Assembly (NCBI GenBank): GCA_017437065.1
Contig: JAFSBX010000050.1
Location: forward strand, 25,601 to 89,600
DNA: 64,000 nucleotides
Direction: 5' to 3'
DNA from: Lachnospiraceae bacterium
Lineage (GTDB): Bacteria; Bacillota; Clostridia; Lachnospirales; Lachnospiraceae
A model generated the notes under the pieces. That model was not told the DNA's origin. It saw nothing but the letters and a program-made list of their open reading frames with translations, and searched no databases. Made by a program: the position numbers and the translations under genes. Every line of letters begins with the position of its first letter. Within the stretch, counting starts at the first letter, position 1. Below, in pieces: positions 17,656 to 26,545 of the stretch.

Positions 17656-19543
17656 CGTAAAGTATTGTTAATTTTTCCGTTATTTGTTCCTTTTCTTTGG
17701 ATAATTCCTGTAATTTGGCTACATCGGTACAGATGTCAGGAGCAGCCATCAGTTCGTCGATTTCAGAACTGCGGGTTTCTAAAGACTCAATTTCTGCTTC
17801 AGTCTTTTTTAAGTCATTTTCTTTCTTTCGGAGGCGTGCCTGTTCTTCTTTTTGGGCTTTCCAATCCAGAGCGGCGGCAGTTTCCGGTTCTTTAACAGTT
17901 GTGACTGTATCGGAGGTTTCGGAAGAAGGAGCTGAGAGTTCCTGTTTCTTTTCTAAGTAATAATCATAATTCCCAAGATAATTGGTAAGTACCTGATTGT
18001 TTAATTCCAAAATACGGCTGGCGGTTTTGTTGATGAAATAGCGGTCATGGGAAACGTAAAGCACAGTTCCGGTATAACCGTTTATGGCACTTTCCAGAAT
18101 TTCTTTCGAAGTAATATCCAAATGGTTTGTAGGCTCATCCAAAATAAGGAAATTGGATTCGGAAAGCATTAACTTGGCTAGGGAAACACGACCACGTTCC
18201 CCACCACTTAAATCGCCAATACGTTTGAATACATCATCTCCGGTAAAAAGGAAAGCAGCAAGGGTATTTCTTATTTGGGTATTCGTCAGATAAGGATAAT
18301 CATCGGAAATTTCTTCAAATAAGGTCTTTTCCATATGTAGCACATGGTGTTCCTGATCATAATAGCCAATATGTACGTTGGAGCCAAGGGAAATTGTGCC
18401 ATTGTCCGGATGGGTCAATTCATTTATCATTTTTAAAATCGTTGTTTTTCCGGTACCGTTATCACCAATAATGGCTACATGTTCTCCGCGTTTGATTTCA
18501 AAATTTAAATGCTCGAATAAACTGGTGGAATCAAAAGATTTTGCCAGATCTTTCACAGATAATACGTCATTTCCGCTTTGTACAACCGGTTCTAACGTGA
18601 TTTTCATATCAGAGCGAACTTCCGTAGGTTTTTCAAGGACCTCTATTTTATCTAACATTTTTTCACGGCTTTCTGCTCGTTTAATGGACTTTTCACGATT
18701 GAAAGAACGCAGTTTGTCGATGACTTCCTGCTGATGTTTGAGTTCACGCTGCTGGTTCATGTACGCATTCCATGCTGCGATACGAAGTTGTTCTTTTTTC
18801 TCGGCATAGGCAGAATAGTTTCCGCTAAAGGAAGTTGCCTTTGTGTTATCCAGTTCAATTACTTTGTTGGCAATACGGTCTAAAAAGAAACGGTCATGGG
18901 AAACGATGATAACCGCACCTTTATAGTTTAATAAATAGGTTTCCAACCATGAAATAGAGGACATATCCAAATGGTTGGTAGGCTCATCCAAAAGAATTAA
19001 ATCCGGTTTTAAAAGTAGGAGTCTGCCCAGTGCAACACGGGTTTTCTGTCCACCGGAAAGAGTATTAAGCGGTTTTGTAAAGTCTTCTTCACAAAATCCA
19101 AGTCCCTTTAATACGCCGGTAATTTCGCTTTTGTAGGCATAACCGTTTTCGGACTCATACTGGTGTGTTAAAAGAGAATAGCTGTTTAAAAGCTGTTCCA
19201 GTTCCTCATCCGTAGCCTGTTTCATGGATTTTTCCGTTTCTCTGATTTTTTCTTCCAGAGTAAGAAGGTGTTGTTTTACGGAGAGCAGTTCCTCGTAAAT
19301 GGTTCGGGGGCTGTTTACATCCTGATGTTGTTCCAAATATCCGATAGTTTTTCCTTTGGAGACAGTAACCAGTCCTTCATCGGCAGATAGTTTGCCTGTG
19401 ACAATATTTAAAAGAGTAGATTTCCCTGCACCATTTATGCCTACAATGGCTGCTTTATCATAATCTTCAATGTGAAAAGAAACCTGATTCAGAATCATTT
19501 TTTCATTAAATGCTTTTGTTATATTTTGACAGGATAGTATCAT
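17627..19543 (-). CDS. ABC-F family ATPase
   Basis: A soluble 638-residue protein with two ABC domains and no membrane part, so it is not a transporter. The ATPase motifs are GINGAGKST and LSGGQKTR, then DEPTNHLD in the first half; GDNGTGKTT, LSGGERGR and DEPTNHLD in the second. A linker near 245-310 (Arg/Lys-rich) separates them, and residues about 545-638 are a charged coiled coil. ABC-F proteins bind the ribosomal E site and rescue stalled or drug-blocked ribosomes. Length and the C-terminal coiled coil resemble the YdiF/Uup group more than dedicated antibiotic-resistance factors; that distinction is not certain. Monocistronic, divergent from rex. Confidence 0.93.
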   Translation of the reverse strand: MILSCQNITKAFNEKMILNQVSFHIEDYDKAAIVGINGAGKSTLLNIVTGKLSADEGLVTVSKGKTIGYLEQHQDVNSPRTIYEELLSVKQHLLTLEEKIRETEKSMKQATDEELEQLLNSYSLLTHQYESENGYAYKSEITGVLKGLGFCEEDFTKPLNTLSGGQKTRVALGRLLLLKPDLILLDEPTNHLDMSSISWLETYLLNYKGAVIIVSHDRFFLDRIANKVIELDNTKATSFSGNYSAYAEKKEQLRIAAWNAYMNQQRELKHQQEVIDKLRSFNREKSIKRAESREKMLDKIEVLEKPTEVRSDMKITLEPVVQSGNDVLSVKDLAKSFDSTSLFEHLNFEIKRGEHVAIIGDNGTGKTTILKMINELTHPDNGTISLGSNVHIGYYDQEHHVLHMEKTLFEEISDDYPYLTNTQIRNTLAAFLFTGDDVFKRIGDLSGGERGRVSLAKLMLSESNFLILDEPTNHLDITSKEILESAINGYTGTVLYVSHDRYFINKTASRILELNNQVLTNYLGNYDYYLEKKQELSAPSSETSDTVTTVKEPETAAALDWKAQKEEQARLRKKENDLKKTEAEIESLETRSSEIDELMAAPDICTDVAKLQELSKEKEQITEKLTILYEKWEELSED

Positions 19544-19662
19544 TTTATTTGCTACCTTTCTATATAAGTTGAAATGAACTGTTTAGAGTAATATCAAAAA
19601 ACAATGTATATTTTATCAAATTTTTTTATATTTGAACAGAGTGATAAAAACCTGTCAATTCA

Positions 19663-19689
19663 TTGACATTATTTTAACATTAATATAAA
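19663..19689 (+). promoter_or_regulatory. Candidate promoter of rex
   Basis: TTGACA (19663-19668) and TATAAA (19684-19689) stand 15 bases apart, slightly tight, 32 bases before the GTG start. I found no TTGTTAA-N4-TTAACAA Rex operator here. Confidence 0.5.
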
Positions 19690-19720
19690 ATTGAAATATC
19701 ATGGTTTAGGAGGAGTTATT

Positions 19721-20359
19721 GTGGAACAGAAAGAAATCTCACAGGCTGTCATTGGCAGACTGCCACGGTACTTTCGGTATTTAGGCGATTTGAAGGATGA
19801 AGGTGTGGAGCGCATTTCATCCCAGGAATTGAGTGAACTTATGCAGGTGACTGCGTCACAGATTCGCCAGGATTTTAATAATTTCGGCGGATTTGGGCAG
19901 CAGGGCTATGGATATAATGTTGAATATTTATATGATGAAATTAGTAAAATACTTGGGTTAAATCAGACACATCACCTGATTATTATAGGTGCAGGTAATC
20001 TGGGGCAGGCGATTGGGAATTACATGAATTTTGAGAGGCGCGGATTTATTCTTAAGGGATTATTTGACAGCAATCCTGCACTGGAAGGTAAGGAAGTCAG
20101 AGGGATTGCTGTGCAGCCGATGGAGAATATTGAAGAGTTTGTAAAAGCAAACAATATTGATATTGCTGTACTTACCATACCTAAAACAAGTGCGGTAGCG
20201 GTAGCGGAAAGTCTGGTGCGATATGGAATTAAAGCAATTTGGAATTTTGCGCATGTGGATTTAAATGTACCGAAAGGGATTCAGGTGGAAAATGTTCATT
20301 TGTCGGACAGTCTGATGAAGTTGTCCTATAATATTACCCGGTATGATAATGAAAACTAG
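19721..20359 (+). CDS. rex: Redox-sensing transcriptional repressor Rex
   Basis: Rex senses the NADH/NAD ratio and represses fermentation and redox genes. The protein has a winged helix at about 1-80 (LPRYFRYLGDL, ITSSQEL-like ISSQELSELMQVTASQIRQD, FGGFGQQGYGY) and a Rossmann fold with GAGNLGQAI near residue 90. The start chosen is GTG at 19721, preceded at 7 bases by AGGAGG; this gives 212 residues, the usual family length. A TTG ten codons upstream has no site. Its close neighbours nnrDE and alr follow in the same direction. Confidence 0.95.
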   Translation: MEQKEISQAVIGRLPRYFRYLGDLKDEGVERISSQELSELMQVTASQIRQDFNNFGGFGQQGYGYNVEYLYDEISKILGLNQTHHLIIIGAGNLGQAIGNYMNFERRGFILKGLFDSNPALEGKEVRGIAVQPMENIEEFVKANNIDIAVLTIPKTSAVAVAESLVRYGIKAIWNFAHVDLNVPKGIQVENVHLSDSLMKLSYNITRYDNEN

Positions 20360-20385
20360 CATACCGGCGGAAAGGATTGGGGAGT

Positions 20386-21051
20386 ATGCCGTACACAGAG
20401 GATAAACATAGAAAGACAATAGAAGGAAAAGATATTCCGCTTTTGCCTTTAGATAATAAATGGCATCAGCTTTTTACGCAGACGGATGCCAGTCCGAAAA
20501 TACTGCGTCTGGAAAAACAGCTGAATAAACTGATTAAAAGACAGGGTAAGATAAATACAGAAACAAAAGAAATCAGAAAAGTAAAAAAGAAACTGATGGA
20601 TGAAATCGTAATTGCAGCAGACGAACTGAGTCAGGGAATTAATGAAAAGATAAATGAGAAAAAACTGGAAACAAATCAGCGTCTTGTAAGAGAATGTAGT
20701 GACAAGCTGGAAATGTATAAGCAGGAAATGGAGACACTTCCGGCAGAAATTGAGGAACTCAACAGAAAATTAATGGTTGCAACGATGGAAGTATGTTACA
20801 GCCGGTTACATCAAAATACAATGGAAATCGAGTCAATTACCAAATGGATTAACAACATCCGTGTAGAGCTAAAAAAGAAGGTTATTCGGAAACAGGAAAA
20901 GGAAGAAGCAAACAGATTGCTGTATTCCTATATGCATGATATTTTTGGTGCAGAAACATTGGAAGCCTTTGATATGCGATATAATCCGCTGGCAGAAAAG
21001 AAAACCAGGGATTTAACTTCGCCATCGGGTGGAATTAAGGAAGAAGGCTGA
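20386..21051 (+). CDS. Coiled-coil protein of unknown function, 221 aa
   Basis: I do not recognise the family. The protein is soluble and highly charged. Residues about 40-190 are a long helical coiled-coil region with heptads (LEKQLNKLIKRQ, EIRKVKKKLMDE, EEANRLLYSYMHDIFG). A short non-helical start (IPLLPLDNKWHQLFT) and a Ser/Gly tail frame it. The ATG at 20386 has GGAAAGGA at a normal distance; the TTG at 20377 does not. It sits 26 bases after rex, so is probably co-transcribed, which hints at a conserved local role but does not reveal it. Confidence 0.8.
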   Translation: MPYTEDKHRKTIEGKDIPLLPLDNKWHQLFTQTDASPKILRLEKQLNKLIKRQGKINTETKEIRKVKKKLMDEIVIAADELSQGINEKINEKKLETNQRLVRECSDKLEMYKQEMETLPAEIEELNRKLMVATMEVCYSRLHQNTMEIESITKWINNIRVELKKKVIRKQEKEEANRLLYSYMHDIFGAETLEAFDMRYNPLAEKKTRDLTSPSGGIKEEG

Positions 21052-21126
21052 CAAATTTCAACTGCCCCGATTGCTGTCTGTTAAAGCAGAGGGGAGTAAA
21101 AAAGATGATTGAGCAGAAGGATTGCT

Positions 21127-22638
21127 ATGGAATATATTGTAAGCGCAGAAGAAATGCGTACATATGATACAAACACAATAGAAAAATTTCATGTCCCTGC
21201 TGTGGTACTGATGGAGCGTGCCGCATTGGGAGTTGTGGAAGTGATATTCAAAGTATGCGGGAAGAATCGGAAAAAGGTTCTGATTGCAGCAGGAACGGGT
21301 AACAATGGAGCGGATGGCATTGCGGTAGGAAGACTGCTTATGCAGGAAGGGTTTCAGGTTACCTTTTTTCTTGCGGGAGAGAAAGGGCGTTTTTCGGAAT
21401 TGATGAAATTGCAGGTTGATATTATTGAATCCTATGGTGGGAAAATCTGCACCGTATTTCCGGAGGATGAATATGATATGATTGTAGACGCTTTGTTTGG
21501 CATTGGCTTAACAAGAGCGTTAGAAGGCAGTTTTAAGGAAGTTGTACGAAAAATAAATGAGAGTAAATCATGGAAAGTCAGTGTGGATATGCCTTCCGGG
21601 ATTCATACCGATACCGGAGAGGTTATGGGAGAGGCAGTAAGGGCAGATGCTACAGTTACGTTTGCATATCGTAAATTGGGAATGGTTCTGTATCCGGGAT
21701 GCGAATATGCAGGGGAAGTGTATGTAAAACAGATTGGTATTACTGAGGAAAGCTTTGAAAGGAAAATGCCAAAGGTATTTTCCTACAAGGAACCGGTAAA
21801 AAGCCTGCTGCCTAAAAGACGGCCGGATGGCAATAAAGGGACTTTTGGAAAAGTGCTTGTAATTGCCGGAAGCAAAAACATGAGCGGAGCCTGTCTTTTG
21901 AGCGCGGAAGCAGCATTACGAACAGGATGTGGAATGGTTCGTATTTTGACAGAAAAAGAGAATAAGACGATTTTAGGAGAAAAACTGCCGGAAGCAATTT
22001 TAGGATTGTATGAAACGAAGGAGGAAATGAAAGAACAGTTACAGAAAGGTTGCGAATGGGCGGATTGCATTTTAGCAGGTCCGGGGTGTGGCATAAATGA
22101 GGATACAGAGGAAAAACTGAAATTTGTCCTGAAAGCATGTGAAAAGCCTATTGTGATCGATGCGGATGGATTAAATGTTATTTCGGAAAACTTAAGTCTA
22201 TACAATTCATTAAAAACGTCTATAATAGAGAAGAAAAGAACTGTGATTTTAACGCCACATTTAGGAGAGTTTTCAAGACTGCATGGAAAAAGTGTATCAG
22301 AAATAAAAAAAGCATTTATTGCAGAAGCGGAAAGTTATGCAATGGAATGTGGTTGTGTGCTTGTATGCAAAGATGTCAGAACGGTTGTATGCAAAAAAGG
22401 CGAAAATGTGTATTTAAATATGTCAGGTAACTGTGGCATGGCAACTGCCGGAAGCGGTGATGTTTTAGCAGGTGTGATAACCGGTTTGCTTGCACAGAAA
22501 ATGGAAGCCTTTGAGGCAGCAGTGCTTGGTGTTTATCTCCACGGAAAAGCAGGGGATATGGCAGCAATGGAAAAGAATGAGTACACTCTTATAGCAGGGG
22601 ATTTGATCAAACAGTTTGATAACCTGTTTCGGTTTTAG
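21127..22638 (+). CDS. nnr: Bifunctional NAD(P)H-hydrate repair enzyme (epimerase and dehydratase)
   Basis: It repairs damaged NADHX and NADPHX: the N-terminal YjeF_N domain (about 1-215, GTGNNGADGIAVGRLL, VDALFGIGL, VDMPSGIHTDTG) epimerises, and the C-terminal ribokinase-like domain (about 225-503, GTFGKVLVIAGSKNMSGA, DADGLNVI, GSGDVLAGVITGLL) dehydrates with ADP or ATP. The length of 503 residues is normal for the fused form. The start taken is ATG 21127 with AGAAGGA five bases before; the in-frame TTG at 21109 is weaker. Alanine racemase follows 37 bases later. Confidence 0.95.
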   Translation: MEYIVSAEEMRTYDTNTIEKFHVPAVVLMERAALGVVEVIFKVCGKNRKKVLIAAGTGNNGADGIAVGRLLMQEGFQVTFFLAGEKGRFSELMKLQVDIIESYGGKICTVFPEDEYDMIVDALFGIGLTRALEGSFKEVVRKINESKSWKVSVDMPSGIHTDTGEVMGEAVRADATVTFAYRKLGMVLYPGCEYAGEVYVKQIGITEESFERKMPKVFSYKEPVKSLLPKRRPDGNKGTFGKVLVIAGSKNMSGACLLSAEAALRTGCGMVRILTEKENKTILGEKLPEAILGLYETKEEMKEQLQKGCEWADCILAGPGCGINEDTEEKLKFVLKACEKPIVIDADGLNVISENLSLYNSLKTSIIEKKRTVILTPHLGEFSRLHGKSVSEIKKAFIAEAESYAMECGCVLVCKDVRTVVCKKGENVYLNMSGNCGMATAGSGDVLAGVITGLLAQKMEAFEAAVLGVYLHGKAGDMAAMEKNEYTLIAGDLIKQFDNLFRF

Positions 22639-22675
22639 GCGGAAAATGTATGAATAGTTCTTTCGGAGGGACAGA

Positions 22676-23863
22676 ATGGATTGGAAGACAGAATATGCAA
22701 GAGGGTATTTGGAAATAGATTTAGACCGGATTCGCCGTAATATGGACAATATGAAGGCAAATCTGGATGAAAAAACAAAGATGATTGGTGTCATTAAAAC
22801 GGACGGATATGGACATGGTGCCGTACCCATTGCAGCGGAATTGGAACCGTTGGAGTATATGTATGGTTTTGCAGTGGCAACGGTGGAGGAAGCTCATATT
22901 TTAAGAATGGCAGGTGTGAAGAAGCCGATTCTGATATTGGGATATACATTTCCTTATAGTTATCCGACGCTTGTTAAAGAGGAAATCCGTCCAACAGTTT
23001 TTAGGGAAGATACATTAAAGGAGCTTTCAGAAGTAGCGGTTTCATTAAATACAAAGATAAAAGTACACATTAAGTTAGACACCGGCATGTCTCGAATCGG
23101 GGTGCTACCGGATGAGAGTGGATTTCAATTTGTGGAAAAAGCTTTGCAAACAGAAGGAATTGAAGTGGAAGGTATTTTTACTCATTTTGCGACGTCAGAT
23201 TATGCAGACAAAAGGTATGCATATGAGCAGTTGGAAAAATTCCAAAAATTCTGTTTGGAGGCTGAGGAGCGTTTCCATATAAATTTTGCAGTGAAACATT
23301 GTTCGAACAGTGCAGGTATTATAGAAATGCGCGAGGCGAATATGGACGTGGTACGTGCAGGTATTACACTTTACGGACTTTCACCGTCGGATGAGGTGGA
23401 AAAAGACATTGTAAAATTTGAACCGGCACTTTCTTTTAAAAGTACGATTGTTTATGTGAAAACCATACCGGCAGGCACTGCAGTAGGATATGGAAGAACA
23501 TATATTGCAGATAAAGAACGAACAATTGCTACAATTCCATTAGGTTATGGTGACGGTTATCCGAGAGGGATGTCCAATAAAGGATATGTACTGATACATG
23601 GAAAGAGAGCTCCGATTATCGGAAGAGTCTGTATGGATCAGTTTATGGTGGACGTGACAGATATTCCGGGAACGGCGGTAAATGATGAAGTAACTCTAAT
23701 CGGAACAGATGGAGCAGAAACGATTACAATGGAAGAGATTGGAGAAGTGTCCGGCCGTTTTAATTACGAGCTTGCCTGCAATTTAGGAAAAAGAGTACCA
23801 AGAGTATATAAAAAGAACGGAAAAGTAATAAAGACAAAAAATCATTTTGCGGATTATGAATAA
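22676..23863 (+). CDS. alr: Alanine racemase
   Basis: This PLP enzyme interconverts L- and D-alanine for peptidoglycan. The 395-residue protein has the PLP lysine K41 in VIKTDGYGHG, an N-terminal TIM barrel to about 240 and the C-terminal beta domain with catalytic Tyr272 in AVGYGRTY. CMDQFMVDVT and IPLGYGDGYPR are family hallmarks. The order nnr-alr-mazF is a common Firmicute arrangement, with the toxin-type endoribonuclease gene next. RBS CGGAGGG before ATG. Confidence 0.96.
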   Translation: MDWKTEYARGYLEIDLDRIRRNMDNMKANLDEKTKMIGVIKTDGYGHGAVPIAAELEPLEYMYGFAVATVEEAHILRMAGVKKPILILGYTFPYSYPTLVKEEIRPTVFREDTLKELSEVAVSLNTKIKVHIKLDTGMSRIGVLPDESGFQFVEKALQTEGIEVEGIFTHFATSDYADKRYAYEQLEKFQKFCLEAEERFHINFAVKHCSNSAGIIEMREANMDVVRAGITLYGLSPSDEVEKDIVKFEPALSFKSTIVYVKTIPAGTAVGYGRTYIADKERTIATIPLGYGDGYPRGMSNKGYVLIHGKRAPIIGRVCMDQFMVDVTDIPGTAVNDEVTLIGTDGAETITMEEIGEVSGRFNYELACNLGKRVPRVYKKNGKVIKTKNHFADYE

Positions 23864-23945
23864 CCTTTCGAGAAACTGTCAATGATATTGACAGGACAGT
23901 ACAGGAAGAAAAAGAAAGAAACCTGTCCAGAAAGGGATGGAAGTA

Positions 23946-24287
23946 ATGAAACGCGGTGATATTTATTATGCGGATTTGAGACCGGTTATCGGTTCGGAAC
24001 AGGGCGGGATCAGACCGGTATTGATTATACAGAATGATATAGGAAATAAGCATAGTCCGACCGTAATCTGTGCAGCAATTACTTCAAAGATGAACAAGGC
24101 GAAGCTGCCAACTCATATAGAGCTATCCAGCAGGGAATATGAAATTGTAAAGGATTCCGTGATTTTGTTAGAGCAGCTGCGTACGATTGATAAAAAACGT
24201 TTAAAAGATAAAGTATGTCATTTAGATGGTAACATTATGAAAGCTGTAAATAATGCACTTGCAGTCAGTTTGGAACTAACTACATAA
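23946..24287 (+). CDS. MazF/PemK-type endoribonuclease (EndoA/NdoA-like)
   Basis: A 113-residue mRNA interferase. [31 protein letters not shown] is the start of the fold, with the catalytic Arg in GIRPVL and Thr in AAITSK. In Bacillus the homologous ndoA follows alr and the antitoxin gene ndoAI. Here the 82 bases between alr and this gene hold no antitoxin gene, so it looks like an orphan copy. ATG 23946 is preferred: GGG of AAAGGG is nine bases upstream, whereas ATG 23937 directly abuts it. Confidence 0.93.
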   Translation: MKRGDIYYADLRPVIGSEQGGIRPVLIIQNDIGNKHSPTVICAAITSKMNKAKLPTHIELSSREYEIVKDSVILLEQLRTIDKKRLKDKVCHLDGNIMKAVNNALAVSLELTT

Positions 24288-24307
24288 TGTTATAATGTGA
24301 GAAAAAG

Positions 24308-24359
24308 ACCTGTCAGATGGAGTCGGACATTTCAGTTTGAACGCTATCTGGTGGGTTTT
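24308..24359 (+). terminator. Terminator candidate after mazF
   Basis: ACCTGTCAGAT (24308-24318) pairs with ATCTGGTGGGT (24346-24356) over eleven pairs with three G-U, followed by a short T-run. The many wobble pairs make it weaker, and it could instead be leader structure for the CNNM gene. Confidence 0.55.
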
Positions 24360-24424
24360 CTTGACGTAAAGGTACAGAAATGGTATATTTTTGATATTAT
24401 TTTATTGTAAGGGGAGATGAGACA

Positions 24425-25738
24425 ATGGGCGATGACGGGCCTACTGCCAGTATTATTATTTTTTGCATATTATTGTTGATTGATATGTTTTTTTATGGAT
24501 TTGGAGCAGCACTCACCACTTTGGATGGAAAAGAGTTGAAAGCCGGCGAGGAAAAAAAGACAAAACGTTTAAAACGGATTATGGAAAAACCGGCTCGCTA
24601 TGTAAATACTGTACAGCTTATAGGAACTTTAATAAATATCGGAATTGGAGCATTTTACTTAGAGTTGCTTGGAACATACATAAAAAGTTACTTTTTGGCA
24701 GCAGTGATTTTGATTTATATTATTCTGACATTTGGAATTTTGATTCCAAAAAGAGTAGCTGCGAAGTATCCGGAAAAATGGGCGTATACGTTTATAGATA
24801 CAGCTTCTTTTCTAACATGGGTTTTGGCACCGATTACAGGACTTGTTTCAGTAACGGCAGGAATGTTTCTTAGGATTTTCGGAATAAAGGAAAATGAGGA
24901 TGCAGGGGATGTTACAGAGGAAGAAATTATTTCTATGGTAAATGAAGGGCACGAACAGGGAGTGCTTTTAGCAAGCGAAGCAGAAATGATTACCAATATC
25001 TTTGAGTTTGGAGACAAAGAAGCAAAAGATATTATGACACACAGGAATACGATTGTTGCCATTGATGGTGATACACCGTTGAAAGAAGCCATTCGTTTTA
25101 TGTTGTCAGAGAAATACAGCAGATATCCGGTATATGAGGAGAATATTGATCATATTGTAGGTGTTCTTCATTTGAAAGATGCTATGCGTATTCATGATAA
25201 GGATGCACGGATTAATATACCGATACAAAAGATTGCAGGGCTTATACGGGAAGTGAAAGTGATTCCGGAAACAAGAAATATTGATGCGTTGTTTAAAGTG
25301 ATGCAGTCCACGAAAACACAGATGGTAATCGTAATTGATGAATATGGGCAGACGGAAGGTCTTGTCGCGATGGAAGATATATTAGAGGAAATCGTAGGAA
25401 ATATTCTTGATGAGTATGACGAGGATGAAAAATATATTGAACAGAAAAGCGAAGACGAATATGTAACTGATGGAAAGACTCCGTTAGAGGAGTTGGAGGA
25501 GAAACTGCATATTTCCTTTGAAGTGGAGGATTTCGAAACATTGAATGGATTTTTGATTTCTAAGCTGGACAGGATACCGGAGGAGGACGAGCAGTTTTCT
25601 GTGGATGTAGCGGGATATAATTTCAAAATTCTGGCGGTAGAAAATAAAATGATTACAAGTGTACTTGTGACAAAACTGCCGGTGGAAACGGATTGTGAAG
25701 AAAATACCGAAGCAGATGTTGAAGAACAGAAAAATTAA
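24425..25738 (+). CDS. CNNM/CorC-HlyC family membrane protein with CBS domains
   Basis: A 437-residue membrane protein probably involved in Mg2+ or other divalent cation efflux or homeostasis. It has a DUF21 transmembrane domain (about 1-140, several hydrophobic segments), a linker helix, paired CBS domains that bind adenosine nucleotides (about 195-315, DIMTHRNTIVAIDGDTPL, YSRYPVYEENIDHIVGVLHLKD), and a C-terminal CorC_HlyC domain (about 345-420). The old label hemolysin is misleading. It has its own leader of 137 bases and a AAGGGGAGATGAG site. Confidence 0.92.
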   Translation: MGDDGPTASIIIFCILLLIDMFFYGFGAALTTLDGKELKAGEEKKTKRLKRIMEKPARYVNTVQLIGTLINIGIGAFYLELLGTYIKSYFLAAVILIYIILTFGILIPKRVAAKYPEKWAYTFIDTASFLTWVLAPITGLVSVTAGMFLRIFGIKENEDAGDVTEEEIISMVNEGHEQGVLLASEAEMITNIFEFGDKEAKDIMTHRNTIVAIDGDTPLKEAIRFMLSEKYSRYPVYEENIDHIVGVLHLKDAMRIHDKDARINIPIQKIAGLIREVKVIPETRNIDALFKVMQSTKTQMVIVIDEYGQTEGLVAMEDILEEIVGNILDEYDEDEKYIEQKSEDEYVTDGKTPLEELEEKLHISFEVEDFETLNGFLISKLDRIPEEDEQFSVDVAGYNFKILAVENKMITSVLVTKLPVETDCEENTEADVEEQKN

Positions 25739-25791
25739 TGGTATTATTGATAGTTAGTGAGTAATATTTAATGAGATAGGAGATAAGGAAA

Positions 25792-26520
25792 ATGTCAGGA
25801 CATTCAAAATTTGCAAATATTAAGCATAAGAAAGAAAAAAACGATGCTGCGAAAGGAAAAATCTTTACGATTATCGGTAGAGAAATCGCAGTAGCAGTAA
25901 AAGAAGGCGGACCGGATCCGGCAAACAACTTTAAATTGGCACAGGTAATTGCAAAAGCAAAATCCAACAACATGCCTAATGATACAATTGAACGTGGTAT
26001 CAAAAAAGCAGCCGGAGATGTAGGAAATGTAAATTACGAGTATGTAACTTATGAAGGATATGGACCAAACGGTATTGCGATTATTGTAGATGCTCTTACC
26101 GATAATAAAAACAGAACTGCTGCCAATGTAAGAAGTGCTTTCACAAAGGGACAGGGAAGCATCGGAACACAGGGGTGTGTATCTTTTATGTTCGATAAAA
26201 AAGGTCAGATTATCATTGACAAAGAAGAGTGTGAAATGGATGCAGACGATTTAATGATGACAGCTTTAGATGCAGGTGCGGAAGACTTTGCTGACGAAGA
26301 AGACAGCTATGAAATCGTAACAGATCCGGACAGTTTCGAAGATGTGCGTAAAGCATTGGAAGAAGCAGGAATCACATTTGTTTCTGCAGAAGTAACTATG
26401 ATACCACAGAATTATGTAGAATTAACAGATGAAACAGCAATCAAAAACTTACAGAAAACATTGGATTTACTTGATGATGATGATGATGTACAGGCTGTAT
26501 ATCATAACTGGGATGAATAA
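25792..26520 (+). CDS. YebC/PmpR-family protein
   Basis: This 242-residue member of the YebC/TACO1 family begins with the diagnostic [26 protein letters not shown]. The three-domain alpha/beta fold continues ([43 protein letters not shown]). Family members are described as DNA-binding regulators and, more recently, as translation factors that help ribosomes at proline-rich stretches; which applies here is open. The AGATAGGAGATAAGG site precedes ATG. Confidence 0.95.
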   Translation: MSGHSKFANIKHKKEKNDAAKGKIFTIIGREIAVAVKEGGPDPANNFKLAQVIAKAKSNNMPNDTIERGIKKAAGDVGNVNYEYVTYEGYGPNGIAIIVDALTDNKNRTAANVRSAFTKGQGSIGTQGCVSFMFDKKGQIIIDKEECEMDADDLMMTALDAGAEDFADEEDSYEIVTDPDSFEDVRKALEEAGITFVSAEVTMIPQNYVELTDETAIKNLQKTLDLLDDDDDVQAVYHNWDE

Positions 26521-26545
26521 AAATTAAAAGATGAGGAGAACTGCC

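Noticed and set aside
19544-19720. A Rex operator upstream of rex
   Set aside because: No TTGTTAA or TTGTGAA half-site pair with the right spacing is found; the AT-rich palindromic bits are too imperfect.
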